Of a DNA stretch of 64,000 nucleotides, positions 62,272 to 64,000 are shown in pieces. Under the pieces are notes generated by a model. It was not told the DNA's origin and ran no database searches. It was given only the letters and a program-made list of their open reading frames with translations. Each line of letters starts with the position of its first letter. The first letter of the stretch is position 1. The translations under genes and the position numbers were made by a program. Where the stretch lies: NCBI GenBank assembly GCA_033980235.1, contig CM067062.1:12419991-12483990 (forward strand). The letters run 5' to 3'. The DNA is from Diadema setosum (Eukaryota > Echinodermata > Echinoidea > Diadematoida > Diadematidae).

Positions 62272-63199
62272 TATCTTATCTCTATTTTTGATTATATACA
62301 ATGCATCTATATATCGTATATATATGTATATATAATTATAAACACGATGAAATAGTATGATACAAGCACATGATACACAATATCATAACCTACTATCAAG
62401 TGAAAGTGTCAAGTCAAGCATTGACAAGTGTGAAGTACCAGGTGTCTACTAAAAAAGAAAGTCGTAGAAAATACGAATAATAAAGAAACTTACTTTTGGT
62501 AGACTATGGGGATGCTCCCTCTTTCATATATTATATCCCCCAATCGCGAGCATCTCTACCTACTCCCTATCCAATCATGGTTACACCTTATATTAAAAAA
62601 AAAAAAAAAATACACATATATACTTGTACAACACACACAGAAGCCAACTGCTCTACAGTCAGTGCGGTTTGTGTGTTGTTTTTATTATTCGTAGGCTTTT
62701 TATGTTAATGACAACACCGAACATACGAAGTACGACTCCAAGCATATCAGGAGTTCTTCCACTGCCATTACTGCGTGAGAAAATTCTGTATGCGTGTGGG
62801 TTTGGCACCCTAAGAACTTATAGTTATCATTATCACACAATGTTAGTATCATTGTCATTATCATTATTATCATTAATACTATCATCATCATGATGTAGCA
62901 CTAATTATGAGCAAAGTGTAAAGAAGGGAAGGCAGAACTGCCCATGCAGCGAAATCTTCAGTTATGGCACATTTTTTTTTTTTGGTGGTAAAAAAGGGGA
63001 AAAACAACAATAACAAAGAGATTTCTACCTATACATAGAGTTAACTGAATAGACCATCTCTCCCTTTCAGTCAGTCCAATACCCTATTAACAAAGTGGAA
63101 CAGCCCGATCTCATCCCCTTTTCGTGCCATATATATCAAGATAAATCTAGGGAAGAACTTAGTGAAAATTAATACGCAATATCAAGTAAGTTGACTTTT

Positions 63200-63702
63200 T
63201 AGGTGTGGACATGTGGATTGAGTGAATGCAGCAATATTAATAGAACACGTCAGTGAGGATTTGAGGAAAATTGGACAACCCGTTCAAAAGTTATGTATTT
63301 TTTAAGTTTCTGCGCAGTCACTGCTGGATGAGAAGACTACTACACCTTGTGATGTCATATGTGTACAACGATATAAAGAAAACTTAAAGAAAATTCAACA
63401 TATTTTCACTTTTCTCGCATAATAAAAGAACGCTTGACTTGCCTCTTTCAGAAGACAGGGGAAATAATATTACCCTTAACATAACTACGTCAGCGACAAG
63501 CCCAGGAATGTGCACTTCAAAAAAAAAAAGTGAAATTCTCTCTATCGATATTTCCCTTATATCGTTATACTCATGTGACATCATACACTGTAGTGTATGG
63601 ATTGTGAATGGATTGTCCGATTTCCCTCAAACTTTCACTAATGTGTTCTAATAGTATTGCTGCATTTACTCATTCCACATGTATATGAAAATTTCCTTCA
63701 GT
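63200..63702. mobile_element. Foldback MITE related to FB1, copy 4 (diverged)
   Basis: The left arm starts near GGACATGTGGATTGAGTGAA and the right arm ends near CTCATTCCACATGTATATGA. The internal order of motifs (AAAATTGGACAA, CTGCTGGATGAGAAGACTAC) follows FB1 copies 1 and 2, but with many substitutions, so it is an older or sister subfamily. Confidence 0.65.
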
Positions 63703-64000
63703 AACGTGACCAACCACAACCAAAACGTTTGCACAAAACTCATCGACAAAATTTTCTGTCTATTATAAGCTATCTGAATATATTTGGCAAGGGCTGGTCC
63801 ATTTTATAACAGGTGTGAGGCCTTCAACAAATGTTGTGTTCGACATAATGACATCGAATTCCGAAAAGGCTAATAGCAGCACAAAGAAGAAGTGGTGAGA
63901 GATACCCCCTCCCTGCCAACTTTGTCTGTTTGTAGAACTCGTGCTGTTCAATGGCTAACATAGATATTCACATCATTTGGTCAGTTAGAATCGGACATAT

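Larger units (their letters stand above)
61317..64000. other. G7 3' UTR and right-edge non-coding DNA
   Basis: No coding exon is seen. It contains ATTAAA at 61868 (possible polyadenylation), long TA microsatellites, an A-run near 62597-62611, a T-run near 62972-62983, and FB1-like copy 4. Confidence 0.55.

Noticed and set aside
1..64000. CRISPR array, operon or phage content
   Set aside because: There are no regularly spaced identical repeats. The introns and promoters are eukaryotic, and the microsatellites explain the periodic signals.

Overview
This is a eukaryotic, AT-rich, intron-bearing genomic window, most likely from an echinoderm. The clade call is inference. It rests on canonical GT-AG introns, TATA/initiator promoters of animal type, tRNA-derived SINEs, and several foldback (MITE-like) repeat families of a kind I associate with sea urchin and sea cucumber DNA. 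I see no viral, bacterial or long transposase genes.

The main content is a tandem array of seven paralogous genes, all on the + strand, called G1 to G7 here (coding spans 6585-9034, 12498-15339, 24832-26448, 32120-34385, 40820-44388, 51233-54014, 57975-61316). A signal-peptide exon of a possible eighth member lies on the - strand at 1086-1149. Every gene follows one plan. A tiny first coding exon (ATG plus three codons, 12 nt, phase 0) is followed by a signal-peptide exon of 61-70 nt. Then comes a GC-rich core exon of 264-312 nt with phase 1 at both ends, which encodes a domain with six conserved cysteines. A last exon encodes a Thr-, Pro- or Lys-rich tail. The core pattern is C-x(8-14)-C-x(31-44)-C-[YFL]-x(9-13)-C-x2-M-x2-[VA]-C-x(8-10)-C. 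I do not recognise the family. The products should be small secreted proteins of 138-250 residues, and most should begin with Gln after signal cleavage. All predicted reading frames close exactly across the splice sites.

The promoters are strikingly uniform. A TATA box, usually GTATAAATAYMR, lies 30-33 nt upstream of an initiator whose best form is TCATTC. This suggests strong, coordinated expression.

The array is evolving actively. About 8 kb (25323-33244) is tandemly repeated at 33245-41846, with the junction inside intron 2. G4 is therefore a chimera: its promoter and exons 1-2 match G5, and its exons 3-4 match G3. G5 carries two core exons in a row, giving either a two-domain protein or a choice between alternative exons. 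G3 has lost the start codon of exon 1 and should start in exon 2.

The intergenic DNA (3-9 kb each) holds foldback elements, other MITE-like insertions, SINE fragments and microsatellites. Some insertions can be shown directly, because the other copy of the duplicated unit preserves the empty site.
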